Shown: piece by piece, positions 1 through 8,834 of the stretch | Layout: the number at the start of each line of letters is the position of its first letter | Position numbering within the stretch: the first letter of the stretch is position 1 | Assembly: GCA_020629175.1 (NCBI GenBank) | Contig: JAHDDU010000003.1 | Span: 1 to 53,621, forward strand | DNA: 53,621 nucleotides | Source: Flavimaricola sp. | GTDB taxonomy: Bacteria; Pseudomonadota; Alphaproteobacteria; Rhodobacterales; Rhodobacteraceae | Direction: 5' to 3' | The notes under the pieces: model-generated | What the model saw: the letters and a program-made list of their open reading frames with translations, nothing else | What the model was told of the DNA's origin: nothing | Databases searched by the model: none | Made by a program: the position numbers and the translations under genes

Positions 1-31
1 CAATCTCATCTTGCCCAAAATACCTCGGGGT

Positions 32-48
32 CCGGGGCAGCGCCCCGG
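32..48. repeat. GC-rich palindrome downstream of livH
   Basis: A perfect 7-bp inverted repeat, CCGGGGC and GCCCCGG, around a 3-nt loop lies just past the stop of the livH-like gene. Read on the minus strand it is followed by CCCCGAGGTATTTTGGGC. From memory, GC palindromes followed by a TATTT(T)GG tail are a common intergenic repeat in Rhodobacteraceae; it may act as a transcript end or mRNA stabiliser. There is no clean U-run, so a classical terminator is not claimed. Confidence 0.5.
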
Positions 49-64
49 TACGACACCGGCCACA

Positions 65-1060
65 CTACACACGCTCAATGATCTTCTCCCCAAACAGCCC
101 CTGCGGACGGAACACCAAAAAGATCAGCGCCAGCATATAGGCGAACCAATTCTCGGTTGCGCCGCCAAGGTAGGGCCCGCCGATGGTGTATTCGAACAAT
201 TGCTCGCCCACCCCGATGATCAAACCGCCCACGATGGCACCGGGGATGGAGGTAAATCCACCCAGCATCAGCACCGGCAACGCTTTCAGCGCGATGAGCG
301 AGAGCGAAAACTGCACCCCAGACTTCGCCCCCCACATAACGCCGGCGACAAGGGCCACGATCCCCGCCAGCGACCAGACCAAAATCCAGATCGTGTTGAG
401 CGAGATGCCAACGCTGAGGGCGGCCTGATGATCATCAGCCACCGCGCGCATCGCCCGGCCTTGCTTGGTGTATTGTGTGAACAGGACAAGTGTAATCACG
501 AGGACACCCGCAACACAGGCTGCCACCACATCAAGCTGGTCGATGAAGAAGCCGTAAAACCCAATGTCTTCCATCTCGGTCGCCGCTTCCAGCCATTCGA
601 CACGACCTTGGGGCAGGCCTAGCGCAATAGTCTTGATGTCAGATCCCCACATCAGATCGCCCACACCTTCGAGGAAATACGCGAGCCCAATCGTTGCCAT
701 GAACAAAATGATCGGCTCCTGCCCCACGAGATGCCGAAAGACAAAGCGCTGCACCGCCCAGGCAAAGGCAATCATCACCATCACCGTCAAAACGATCGCG
801 AGAACGGCCGGCACATGCCAGCCAAAGTGATGAATATCCGTCCCAAATACCGCGTTGATCAGATGGGAAAACGGAACCTCCCCTTCCATGATCCCGACAA
901 GGGTTAGCGCTGCAAACAACGCCATCACCCCTTGGGCATAATTGAAGATACCCGAGGCCTTGAAAATCAGGACAAATCCGAGCGCGACCAGCGCATAGAG
1001 CACGCCCGCCATCAACCCATTGATAACGACCTCAATGCCGTAGAGAAAATCAGCGTTCAT
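65..1060 (-). CDS. livH: Branched-chain amino acid-type ABC transporter permease (LivH family)
   Basis: A 331-residue inner-membrane permease, the usual length for LivH. It is strongly hydrophobic with about eight membrane segments. It opens with the typical NGLMAGVLYALVALGFVLIF stretch and FNYAQGVMALF, and ends with FLVFRPQGLFGE, all typical of the LivH/LivM fold. It would form half of the membrane channel for uptake of branched-chain amino acids, amides or urea; substrate cannot be read from sequence. Its ATG overlaps the stop of the upstream lipoprotein gene (ATGA), so it is translationally coupled in a minus-strand operon with the livG-like ATPase and acyl-CoA synthetase. LivM, LivF and the binding protein are not in the window and probably lie beyond the left edge. 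Confidence 0.9.
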   Translation of the reverse strand: MNADFLYGIEVVINGLMAGVLYALVALGFVLIFKASGIFNYAQGVMALFAALTLVGIMEGEVPFSHLINAVFGTDIHHFGWHVPAVLAIVLTVMVMIAFAWAVQRFVFRHLVGQEPIILFMATIGLAYFLEGVGDLMWGSDIKTIALGLPQGRVEWLEAATEMEDIGFYGFFIDQLDVVAACVAGVLVITLVLFTQYTKQGRAMRAVADDHQAALSVGISLNTIWILVWSLAGIVALVAGVMWGAKSGVQFSLSLIALKALPVLMLGGFTSIPGAIVGGLIIGVGEQLFEYTIGGPYLGGATENWFAYMLALIFLVFRPQGLFGEKIIERV

Positions 1061-1572
1061 GGCGTGCCTCTTCCGTTACAAGGGTCGTGCATACCCGGCA
1101 CCAGTGACATCGAAAAAACGGCGACGTCATCGAGCTTGTAAGAGCCAACGGTATAGGCCACGTCATCAATGCCGCATCCAAAGGTAAACCGGTCTTCCTG
1201 CCAAAGGGTCCCATTCGCCAGTTCTCCTGCGACCCATACGGCCACGTCTTCTTCGAACCGGGCTAGGTTCTCCTCTGGCAAGATAGCCAATTCGCACCGG
1301 CGTTGTCCGGCAACCGGGCCCTCTGTCGGCGCGCCTGCCTGCGCAGCCCAGCCTTCCAAAGCACCAGCGCCTGACCAAAGTGTTGTCTCGACCATTTGGC
1401 TGCAGAAGTCGCCGTCGCACGGCGAAGCAGTCCAACCCTCAAAGGCCGCTGGATCATCCCGCATAAAGGCAGCACAGGCCGCGCCAACGCCTGACAGGTC
1501 GGCGCTGGCGGGTTGCGCGCTACATGCCAATATGACCAATGCGTATGCATAAGATGTGCATCGGTTGTGCAT
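1057..1572 (-). CDS. Small exported protein, possible lipoprotein, inside the liv operon
   Basis: About 171 residues from the ATG at 1572, chosen because GGAAGG lies about 9 nt upstream; a TTG at 1605 and an ATG at 1599 in the same frame would overlap livG. The N-terminus (MHNRCTSYAYALVILACSAQ) is a signal peptide, with ILAC as a weak lipobox. The mature part is rich in acidic residues and tryptophan and has several cysteines that could form disulfides. I do not recognise a family. It sits between the ATPase and permease genes and is coupled by ATGA overlap to livH, so it is co-expressed with the transporter and probably acts in the periplasm. Whether it assists transport or is just a passenger is unknown. 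Confidence 0.7.
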   Translation of the reverse strand: MHNRCTSYAYALVILACSAQPASADLSGVGAACAAFMRDDPAAFEGWTASPCDGDFCSQMVETTLWSGAGALEGWAAQAGAPTEGPVAGQRRCELAILPEENLARFEEDVAVWVAGELANGTLWQEDRFTFGCGIDDVAYTVGSYKLDDVAVFSMSLVPGMHDPCNGRGTP

Positions 1573-1591
1573 CAGATGTGCCCTTCCGAAA

Positions 1592-2410
1592 TCAGTCATG
1601 CGCAACCCCCAGATAGGCGTCGATCACTTCGGGGTTGCTGCGTACCTCATCCGGCGTGCCGTCCCCGATTTTGCGCCCATAATCCATCACGACGACACGG
1701 TCAGAGAGGTCCATGACCACGCCCATATCATGCTCAATCAGAGCAATCGTGGTGCCAAATTCATCATTCACATCAAGGATAAAGCGGCTCATGTCCTCTT
1801 TCTCTTCGACGTTCATCCCCGCCATCGGCTCGTCCAAAAGCAGGAGCTTCGGCTCGGCGGCCAAGGCCCGCGCAAGCTCCACCCGCTTTTTCAAACCATA
1901 GGGCAACCGGCCCACGGGCGTCTTGCGGATCGCCTGAATCTCCAGAAAATCGATCACCTTTTCAACGGCTTCGCGGTTCTCAGTCTCTTCCCGCTCCGCC
2001 TTGCCACGCCAGATCGCTTGCGCGAGCATGCCGGATTTCATATGACCAAGCCGCCCCGTCATCACGTTGTCCAGAACGCTCATCCCCTCAAACAAGGCGA
2101 TGTTCTGGAACGTCCGCGCGATCCCCAACCTGGCCACCTGATATGGCTTCATCGGTGGGCGTTTCTTACCACGGTAAATGACGTCACCTTCTTGTGGGTG
2201 ATAGAACCCCGAGATGACATTGAGCATCGAAGACTTGCCCGCCCCATTCGGCCCGATGATGGCGCGGATTTCCCCTTCACGGATGTCGAAAGAGATGTCC
2301 TTGATCGCCTCAACCCCGCCAAAGCGTAGGGTGATATTCTGCATCTCCATCAATGTGTTACCGATCGTCCGGCCATCTGCGGTCACATAGGGTTCGGTCA
2401 TGTCTTTCAT
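1592..2410 (-). CDS. livG: Branched-chain amino acid-type ABC transporter ATP-binding protein (LivG family)
   Basis: A 272-residue ABC ATPase. Walker A is GPNGAGKSS, Walker B LLLLDEPMAGM, and the switch region IALIEHDMGVVMDLSDRV follows. The AGMN continuation after Walker B and the C-terminal YLG fit the LivG subgroup rather than LivF. The signature loop is atypical, reading LPYGLKKRVELARALA rather than LSGGQ; this is normal for LivG. It would energise the LivH permease next door. The start overlaps the stop of the acyl-CoA synthetase gene by 4 nt (ATGA), so the two are coupled. An in-frame ATG further in (MEMQNITLRF) is the classical start of the domain, so the first 20 residues are an extension. 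Confidence 0.9.
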   Translation of the reverse strand: MKDMTEPYVTADGRTIGNTLMEMQNITLRFGGVEAIKDISFDIREGEIRAIIGPNGAGKSSMLNVISGFYHPQEGDVIYRGKKRPPMKPYQVARLGIARTFQNIALFEGMSVLDNVMTGRLGHMKSGMLAQAIWRGKAEREETENREAVEKVIDFLEIQAIRKTPVGRLPYGLKKRVELARALAAEPKLLLLDEPMAGMNVEEKEDMSRFILDVNDEFGTTIALIEHDMGVVMDLSDRVVVMDYGRKIGDGTPDEVRSNPEVIDAYLGVAHD

Positions 2411-4356
2411 TCCGCCGCTACCTGCGTGGGCACGCTGAGCGTCTTGGCAGGAACCACATCCAATGTCGCTGAAATCTTGCCTTTGCGGCCGTCCTCGTAG
2501 GTAACCTCCGTCTCGGTGTAGACACTGTCTGATCCGTCGTAGAGCGCGGTGATCAAATCAGCGAATTTCTCTTCGATGATCTTGCGCCGCACCTTTTGCG
2601 TGCGCGTCAGCTCTCCATCATCAGCATCCAGCTGCTTGTGAAGGATGATGAACCGGTGCACCTGACAGCCCGCCAGCATCGGGTCTGCGGCGACAGAAGC
2701 ATTCACCTCTTCAACATGGCCCCGCAGGATCTCTTTGACCTGCGGATGCCCGGCAAGTTCCTGATACGACGAATAGGCGATATTGTTGCGCTCAGCCCAA
2801 TTGCCTACAGCGGTCAAATCGATGTTCAAAAATGCCGTGCATTCGCTGCGCTCATTGCCAAAAACAACAGCCTCCAGAATGTTGGGAAAGAACTTCAGCT
2901 TGTTCTCAACATACTTCGGCGCAAAAAGCGCGCCGCTGGCCATTTTGCCGACGTCCTTCGCGCGGTCGATGATCCGCAGGTGACCCGAACCGTCCTCGAT
3001 GAAACCGGCATCACCTGTGGCGACCCACCCTTCGGCATCCTTCGTGCTCGCCGTGCTGTCAGCGTTTTTGTAGTACTCCACAAAGACGCCCGGCGAGCGG
3101 TAGAATACCTCGCCGCTGTCGGCGATGCGCAATTCAACCCCCGGTGACGGCACACCGACAGTGTCACCACGTACCTCACCATCAGGCTGTTGGGTAATGA
3201 AGACAGAGGCCTCCGTTTGGCCGTAGAGCTGCTTTAGGTTGATCCCAAGCGAGCGATAAAAGTCGAAAATCTCTGGCCCAATCGCCTCGCCCGCTGTGTA
3301 GGCAACACGCACGCGGCTGAACCCCAGCGTGTCCTTCAGAGGGCCGAAGACAAACATCCGGCCCAGCCAGTATTTGACCCTGTCGCCCAAGCCCACGTCT
3401 TTGCCATCGAGCAGCTGAGGACCCACCTTTTTGGCGTGATCCATCGCGCGGCTGAACATCCATTTCTTGAACCGCCCCGCATCCTCCATCCGGATCATCA
3501 CTTGGGTCAGCTGCGTCTCAAACACACGGGGTGGGGCAAAGTAATAGGTAGGCCCGATCTCGCGCAGATCCGTCAAAAGCGTGTGCTCGCTCTCCGGACA
3601 ATTGACGCAAAAGCCGGTCCACATCGCCTGACCAATGGAGAAGATAAAATCACCCACCCAAGCCATGGGCAGATAGGCGAGCGTTTCATCCCCCGCCCGC
3701 AGATCATCAAACTCGGACGAGTTCTTGGCGGTTTCGATAATATTGCGATTGGAGAGCACGACACCCTTGGGCCGCCCGGTCGTGCCGCTGGTGTAGAGCA
3801 TTACGCAGGTGTCATCGGCAGCCGAAGCCTCTGTTCTCCGCGTCATCTCTGCCCGCAAATCAGAGGCGCGGCCCGCGGCCTGCACGTCAGCATAGGACGT
3901 CATAGCGCTGTGATCATATTTTCGCAGCCCACGCCCATCGAGGTAGATCACATGCGCCAGCTCGGTCAGCTGTTCGCGCACGTCAGCAATCTTGTCGACT
4001 TGCTCTTGATCCCCGACAACGGCAAACCGCGCGCCGCAATGATCAAGCGCGTAGGCAATCTCTTCTGCTGCGGCGTCCTGGTAAAGCGGGACAGGAACGC
4101 AGCCCGCCTTTTGCGCGGCAACCATTGCCCAATACATTGCAGGGCGGTTGCGCCCGACGATGGCGATATGATCGCCTACATTGGCGCCAAGGGTGAGAAA
4201 GCCCATGGCAAGCGCATCAATCTCAGTTTCAACTTCGGCCCAGGTCCAGCTTTGCCAGATGCCGAATTCCTTCTCCCGGTAAGCCGGTTTGTTGCCATGC
4301 TCGGCAACATTGCGAGCCAGTAAGCCCGGCACAGAATGTGGGGTCCCTCCCGTCAT
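2407..4356 (-). CDS. Long-chain fatty-acid-type AMP-dependent CoA ligase
   Basis: About 649 residues. The AMP-binding P-loop motif YTSGTTGRPKGVVLSNRN is present, followed by YGQTEASVFIT and GWVATGDAGFIEDGSGHLRI, placing it in the FadD15-like long-chain acyl-CoA synthetase group. It should activate a carboxylic acid to its CoA thioester at the inner face of the membrane. The start at 4356 is chosen because GGGAGG lies just upstream; an in-frame start 19 codons earlier has none. It heads the minus-strand operon with livG and livH. Placement of such ligases with Liv-type transporters is common in alphaproteobacteria, suggesting the transported compound is an acid that is activated on entry, but the substrate is not known. 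Confidence 0.88.
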   Translation of the reverse strand: MTGGTPHSVPGLLARNVAEHGNKPAYREKEFGIWQSWTWAEVETEIDALAMGFLTLGANVGDHIAIVGRNRPAMYWAMVAAQKAGCVPVPLYQDAAAEEIAYALDHCGARFAVVGDQEQVDKIADVREQLTELAHVIYLDGRGLRKYDHSAMTSYADVQAAGRASDLRAEMTRRTEASAADDTCVMLYTSGTTGRPKGVVLSNRNIIETAKNSSEFDDLRAGDETLAYLPMAWVGDFIFSIGQAMWTGFCVNCPESEHTLLTDLREIGPTYYFAPPRVFETQLTQVMIRMEDAGRFKKWMFSRAMDHAKKVGPQLLDGKDVGLGDRVKYWLGRMFVFGPLKDTLGFSRVRVAYTAGEAIGPEIFDFYRSLGINLKQLYGQTEASVFITQQPDGEVRGDTVGVPSPGVELRIADSGEVFYRSPGVFVEYYKNADSTASTKDAEGWVATGDAGFIEDGSGHLRIIDRAKDVGKMASGALFAPKYVENKLKFFPNILEAVVFGNERSECTAFLNIDLTAVGNWAERNNIAYSSYQELAGHPQVKEILRGHVEEVNASVAADPMLAGCQVHRFIILHKQLDADDGELTRTQKVRRKIIEEKFADLITALYDGSDSVYTETEVTYEDGRKGKISATLDVVPAKTLSVPTQVAAE

Positions 4357-4524
4357 GCATCCTCCCAAACGCACGTCACGATCGATCCACTTGCGGTGGA
4401 TTCGTTTTCTCATGGTGCACTGTGGACGAGCGTTTTTGCAAAACTATTTCGGGAATGTTGCGAAACCTTGCAGCCGTTTCTTAGCGCTGGCCTTGGCCGC
4501 AAACGGGGTGCTAACGCTTGGGTC

Positions 4525-6438
4525 ATGAGCCGGTCAGATCTCGACACACATGATATGACGCTTGCGGGTTTGGACCTGATCAAACAGGCCATGTCGATCT
4601 ATGACCGCGATCTTCGGCTGGTTCTGGCCAATCTGCAGATGCAGAAGATGTTTAATCTGCCCGCCGACTTGGTGCGGCCCGGTGCGCGTTTTGAAGATAC
4701 GATCCGGCATCTGGCCGAGCGGGGCGATTACGGCGACATCGCCGATATCGAAAGTTTCATCGCCGAACGCAGCGCACAAGCGCGCACGTTTGAGCCGCAC
4801 TACTTTGAACGCACGCGTGCCAACGGCACAACAATCTCAATTGAAGGCAGCCCCTTGCGGCAGGGAGGTTGGGTTGCCGTTTACACGGACATCACCGAAG
4901 TAAAGGCGCAGGAAGCGTTGCTGCGGAACCGGTCTGAAAACCTGTCTGATGCTTTGCTGCAGCGCTCGGAGGAGTTGTCGCAAACCAACCGGGCCTTGCA
5001 AGCGTCGATCACGGCACTGGAACAATCCAAACATGCACTCACCGTGAGCGAGGACAGGTTGAACCTCACCAACTCCATGATCCCGGCCCATATTGCGCGG
5101 GTCGATGTGAGCGGGGTCTACACTTACTCAAACCAAAAGCTGCCGACAGTCTTGCCTGACCGGGCAAGCGACATCATTGGCATGCACATGCGCGATGCTC
5201 TTGGCGCGGATGTTTTTGCAATTGTTGCGCCGTCTTTTGATCTGGCGCGGGCCGGGCACCCCCAAGTTCTGGAATTTGAAGATGCCCCATCGGCAAAACA
5301 CATCCGGCTTGCCATGACGCCCGAGCAGAATGCTGAGGGAAATGTCAGCGGCGTCTACCTTCTGTCCATGGATGTGACCGAGGAAACCACAGCCCGCGCC
5401 GCGTTGACCCATTCGCGCAGACGCGAGTTGGCCGCACAACTCACCAGTGGAATGGCGCATGATTTTTCAAATCTGTTGACCATCATTCTGGGCCAGCAAA
5501 GCCGGTTGGATGCGCTTGATGATGCGTCTGATGAGGTGGCAGAAATCAGCGCGACGATCAAACAGGCCGCTCTGCGCGGTGGGGTTCTGCTCGACGGTAT
5601 CGCCCAGATTGACGCGCAGCGGACATTGGAGCCGCGGGCCGTTGAAATGTCCGCATTCGCCCGCGATCTTGAACAGCTCGCCAGTGCAGCAGTGCCCGAG
5701 GGTGTCTCGCTGAACGTGCACCAAGACACCAAGGATACACATCTGCGGTTTGACCCCGGCTTTGCGCAAGACGCACTCTTGAACCTCGTCCTCAACGCTG
5801 TTGAGGCCTTGGCCGGGCCGGGGGAAATTTCTGTCTTGCTACGGCGCGATGGGGCACTCCTCGAAATGACGGTGACGGATACCGGGCCAGGGTTTAGCGA
5901 CCACGCTTTGAAAAACGCCCTGACGCCATTTTACACATCAAAGGCCGGGCAGATGGGCCGGGGGCTTGGCCTATCGACAGCTTTTGATTTTGCCAAAGAG
6001 AGCGGCGGCGCCATTCGACTGGCCAACGTAGCAAACAGCGGGGCGCAAGTGCGCATCCGTATTCCCTATGAGCCTGCACGCCAGATCACGCCCGGGCTGA
6101 TTTTGCTTGTTGAAGACACCGAAGACATCCGCGTTCTCGTGCGGGGCTACCTGCGCAAGATGGGACATTCGGTGATTGAGGCCCGCGACGCGACGGAAGC
6201 CGCCAGCTTGATGGAGGTTCCGGGGTTGACCCATGTGCTGACCGACCTCGTCCTAGATGCCGGGACAACGGGGCTGGATGTCGCGATGGCTGCGCGGGGT
6301 GCAGTGCCGGTCACCATCATCACCGGATTGCCGCCTGACGATCCGTTACGACAAATGGCGGCGAAGGATCACGCCGTTTTGTCCAAACCGTTCGACTACG
6401 AAACGCTTGAGTTCGCCTTGCAGGGGTCCGCGTCATGA
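4525..6438 (+). CDS. Hybrid sensor histidine kinase (PAS-PAS-HisKA-HATPase-REC)
   Basis: About 637 residues and no obvious membrane segment, so probably cytosolic. An N-terminal PAS-like domain (IYDRDLRLVLANLQMQKMF) is followed by a coiled coil (about residues 125-180) and a second PAS-like region. The phosphoacceptor is His312 in GMAHDFSNLL. The ATPase domain has the N box NLVLNAVEAL, then GPGFSD and GRGLGLST. The C-terminal receiver starts LILLVEDTEDIR, with Asp574 as likely acceptor and Lys621 in LSKPF. ATG 4525 fits the domain start; its ribosome site is weak and the frame is open further upstream. It overlaps the response-regulator gene by 4 nt, so the two form a phosphorelay pair. Signal unknown. 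Confidence 0.87.
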   Translation: MSRSDLDTHDMTLAGLDLIKQAMSIYDRDLRLVLANLQMQKMFNLPADLVRPGARFEDTIRHLAERGDYGDIADIESFIAERSAQARTFEPHYFERTRANGTTISIEGSPLRQGGWVAVYTDITEVKAQEALLRNRSENLSDALLQRSEELSQTNRALQASITALEQSKHALTVSEDRLNLTNSMIPAHIARVDVSGVYTYSNQKLPTVLPDRASDIIGMHMRDALGADVFAIVAPSFDLARAGHPQVLEFEDAPSAKHIRLAMTPEQNAEGNVSGVYLLSMDVTEETTARAALTHSRRRELAAQLTSGMAHDFSNLLTIILGQQSRLDALDDASDEVAEISATIKQAALRGGVLLDGIAQIDAQRTLEPRAVEMSAFARDLEQLASAAVPEGVSLNVHQDTKDTHLRFDPGFAQDALLNLVLNAVEALAGPGEISVLLRRDGALLEMTVTDTGPGFSDHALKNALTPFYTSKAGQMGRGLGLSTAFDFAKESGGAIRLANVANSGAQVRIRIPYEPARQITPGLILLVEDTEDIRVLVRGYLRKMGHSVIEARDATEAASLMEVPGLTHVLTDLVLDAGTTGLDVAMAARGAVPVTIITGLPPDDPLRQMAAKDHAVLSKPFDYETLEFALQGSAS

Positions 6439-7145
6439 TGACCCCGTTGATCACCATCCTCGACGACACGCTGGAGATCCGAAGCCTGCTGTCAGCGGCC
6501 CTCACGGACGCAGGATTTGAGACACGGAGCTTTTCGCGCGCCTCCGAGTTCGAGCAGCACATCCCGAAACTGACACCCGCGCTCTGCATCATTGATCTGG
6601 GACTTCCGGACAAAGATGGGCTTGCCGTCGTAGCCAATATGGCAGCTCAATCTGGTGCAGCTATCTTGATCATCTCGGGCCGGTCAAACCTGCAGGACAA
6701 GATCGTGGGCTTAGAACTGGGGGCGGACGATTACATCACCAAACCGTTTGAAATGGCGGAGGTTGTCGCACGGGTGAAGGCATTGCTCCGCCGGGGGCGG
6801 GGACAACCGGTCAGCTCTGATCCGACCATGTCCTTTCAGAATTGGACTGTGGACCTCAACCAGCTCCAACTCACCCATGACGACGGCACGATCGAGCGGC
6901 TGTCACATGCAGAATCTCAACTGCTGCGCATGTTCTTGGCGCAACCCAAGCGCCTGATCACGCGGGATCAAATGCTGGATGCGCTCAGCGACGGGGCGGC
7001 AGACACTTATGATCGTGCCATTGATGTGCGCGTGTCGCGTCTCCGCTCCAAACTGCGCGACGACCCCAACGACCCGCAGGTCATCAAAACGGTCTACGGC
7101 GCAGGCTATATTTTTATCGCTGATGTCACGTCAGGCGCTGACTAG
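6435..7145 (+). CDS. OmpR/PhoB-family response regulator
   Basis: A 236-residue two-domain regulator. The receiver has DD at residues 10-11, acceptor Asp54 in CIIDLGLPD, and Lys103 in DDYITKPF. The C-terminal winged helix (about residues 130-232) carries the family hallmarks RLITRDQML, DRAIDVRVSRLRSKL and IKTVYGAGYIF. It starts on ATGA overlapping the stop of the hybrid kinase, which marks it as the kinase's cognate output. It should bind DNA as a dimer when phosphorylated; targets are not visible here. Its 3' end overlaps the convergent sulfatase gene by 4 nt. Confidence 0.93.
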   Translation: MMTPLITILDDTLEIRSLLSAALTDAGFETRSFSRASEFEQHIPKLTPALCIIDLGLPDKDGLAVVANMAAQSGAAILIISGRSNLQDKIVGLELGADDYITKPFEMAEVVARVKALLRRGRGQPVSSDPTMSFQNWTVDLNQLQLTHDDGTIERLSHAESQLLRMFLAQPKRLITRDQMLDALSDGAADTYDRAIDVRVSRLRSKLRDDPNDPQVIKTVYGAGYIFIADVTSGAD

Positions 7146-8782
7146 GGCGTGTAGTCTTTGTCCATCGGCCCGTGGTATTTGACCAAAAGCTCTTCGGGCA
7201 CCTCGCTGCCATCAACCAGAAATGGCAGGATACCACGACGGGCCGAGGCGCCGCGGGAGGCCTCAATCTCGGCATCTGATCGCGTTACACGTTGCGCCCG
7301 TCTGCGGGCCCAGTGGTTCAGGTGATCGTAAAGCCGCGCGATGGCGGGATGATCAAGCGAAGCTTTGGCTAGGTCGTCAAATTCATGCGGGTCCGCTTCC
7401 AAATCGAACAGCATCGGACGCAGGCCGCCTTCCGCATGGATCAGCTTGTATCGCCCGTCAAATACCATGAAAAGACGCGCGTCTTTGCTTTGCATGCCCA
7501 CTGTGTCACGCATCGGTGTCATCGAGTAATCATATTCACTGATCGCCACATCGCGCCATGTTTCGGGTGCTGAACCGTGTAGCCAAGGCACGAGGCTCTG
7601 CCCTTCAAGGATATGATCCGCGATAGTGCCGCCTGCGGCCTCAACAAACGTTGGGACAAGATCAATTCCCTCGACAAGCGCATCGCACGTTGTGCCGCGC
7701 GTCGCATCCGCGACTGGTCGGGGATCGTAGATGATCATCGGGATTTTGGCCGACGGGTCGTGGAACAGGTCCTTTTCGCCCAGCCAGTGATCGCCAAGGT
7801 AATCGCCATGATCAGACGTCAGGACAATCATCGTTTGATCCATCTGCCCTGTTGCCTCCAGATGATCCAGCAGGCGGCCCAACTGATCATCGCATTGTTT
7901 GATGAGCCCCATGTAGGCCGGGATCACCTTCTGGCGCACATCCTCACGCTGAAACGCGGCGGCAATCTTGTTGCCCATGAATGCGCCATAGACTGGATGC
8001 GGATCAACGCGCTCTTGGTCTGAACGAACGGCCTTTGGCACATGATCCGTCCCATACATCGCATGATAGGGGGCGGGGACGATGTAGGGCCAATGCGGCT
8101 TGATATAACTGACATGCGCGCACCACGGCACTTTGGCCTGATCGATAAATTCAATTGTTTTGGTGGTGAGCCACGGGGTTTCGCTGTCTTCCTCGCGGAT
8201 GTTCGCGGGCTTGTCGGCGTTGCGAAACATCCAGCCACTGGCAATTTCGCCACCCTCGACCCCGGCGTTGGCGTGATCCGCCCAGGGGTTCTCGGCCTCA
8301 TATCCCTTTGCGGCGAGATAAGCGTTATAGGGCGAGCGTTTCTCGTCATAGAAGCCATCTGGCCCCTCGCCCCAAAGGCCGTCATCCCGCACCCAAACGT
8401 CAAAACCACACTCGGCCTGTCGTGCACCAATAACGCTATCCGCAGAGAGCCCCAGCCGGGCCATGCCCGCTGCGTCCGCTTTCATATGCGTTTTGCCGAT
8501 CAGCCAGCAGTCCATCCCGGCGGCGCGCAGGTGATCCCCCATGGTCACTTCGCCCACACGCAGGGGCACGCCATTCCACTGCGCTCCGTGCGAGGACACA
8601 TAGCGTCCGGTGTAAAAGCTCATCCGCGCCGCGCCGCAAATCGGCGATTGGGTGTAGGCATTGGTGAACCGCACGCCCATCGCCGCGACGCGGTCAAAGT
8701 TGGGTGTGTGCAAATGCGGATGACCCGCGCAGCTAAGGTAATCGAACCGCAATTGGTCATACATGATAAACAGGATATTCAT
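7142..8782 (-). CDS. Formylglycine-type sulfatase / phosphonate monoester hydrolase-like
   Basis: A 546-residue member of the alkaline phosphatase superfamily. The N-terminal metal site reads FIMYDQLRFDYL. Cys49 lies in SPICGAARMSFYTGRY, which fits the C-x-(P/A)-x-R sequence converted to formylglycine, with Ala in place of the common Pro. TSDHGDYLGDHWLGEKDLF supplies further metal ligands. The DQxR rather than DDxR start and the DHGDxLGDH motif resemble choline-sulfatase and phosphonate monoester hydrolase relatives. No signal peptide is seen, so it is cytosolic. It hydrolyses a sulfate or phosphate/phosphonate ester; the exact substrate is not assignable. It is a single gene converging on the two-component pair. 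Confidence 0.85.
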   Translation of the reverse strand: MNILFIMYDQLRFDYLSCAGHPHLHTPNFDRVAAMGVRFTNAYTQSPICGAARMSFYTGRYVSSHGAQWNGVPLRVGEVTMGDHLRAAGMDCWLIGKTHMKADAAGMARLGLSADSVIGARQAECGFDVWVRDDGLWGEGPDGFYDEKRSPYNAYLAAKGYEAENPWADHANAGVEGGEIASGWMFRNADKPANIREEDSETPWLTTKTIEFIDQAKVPWCAHVSYIKPHWPYIVPAPYHAMYGTDHVPKAVRSDQERVDPHPVYGAFMGNKIAAAFQREDVRQKVIPAYMGLIKQCDDQLGRLLDHLEATGQMDQTMIVLTSDHGDYLGDHWLGEKDLFHDPSAKIPMIIYDPRPVADATRGTTCDALVEGIDLVPTFVEAAGGTIADHILEGQSLVPWLHGSAPETWRDVAISEYDYSMTPMRDTVGMQSKDARLFMVFDGRYKLIHAEGGLRPMLFDLEADPHEFDDLAKASLDHPAIARLYDHLNHWARRRAQRVTRSDAEIEASRGASARRGILPFLVDGSEVPEELLVKYHGPMDKDYTP

Positions 8783-8834
8783 TGCGGCCCCCAGGTGATT
8801 GGGGGACGCTACCGTGCAACCGACCTTGTCGCAA

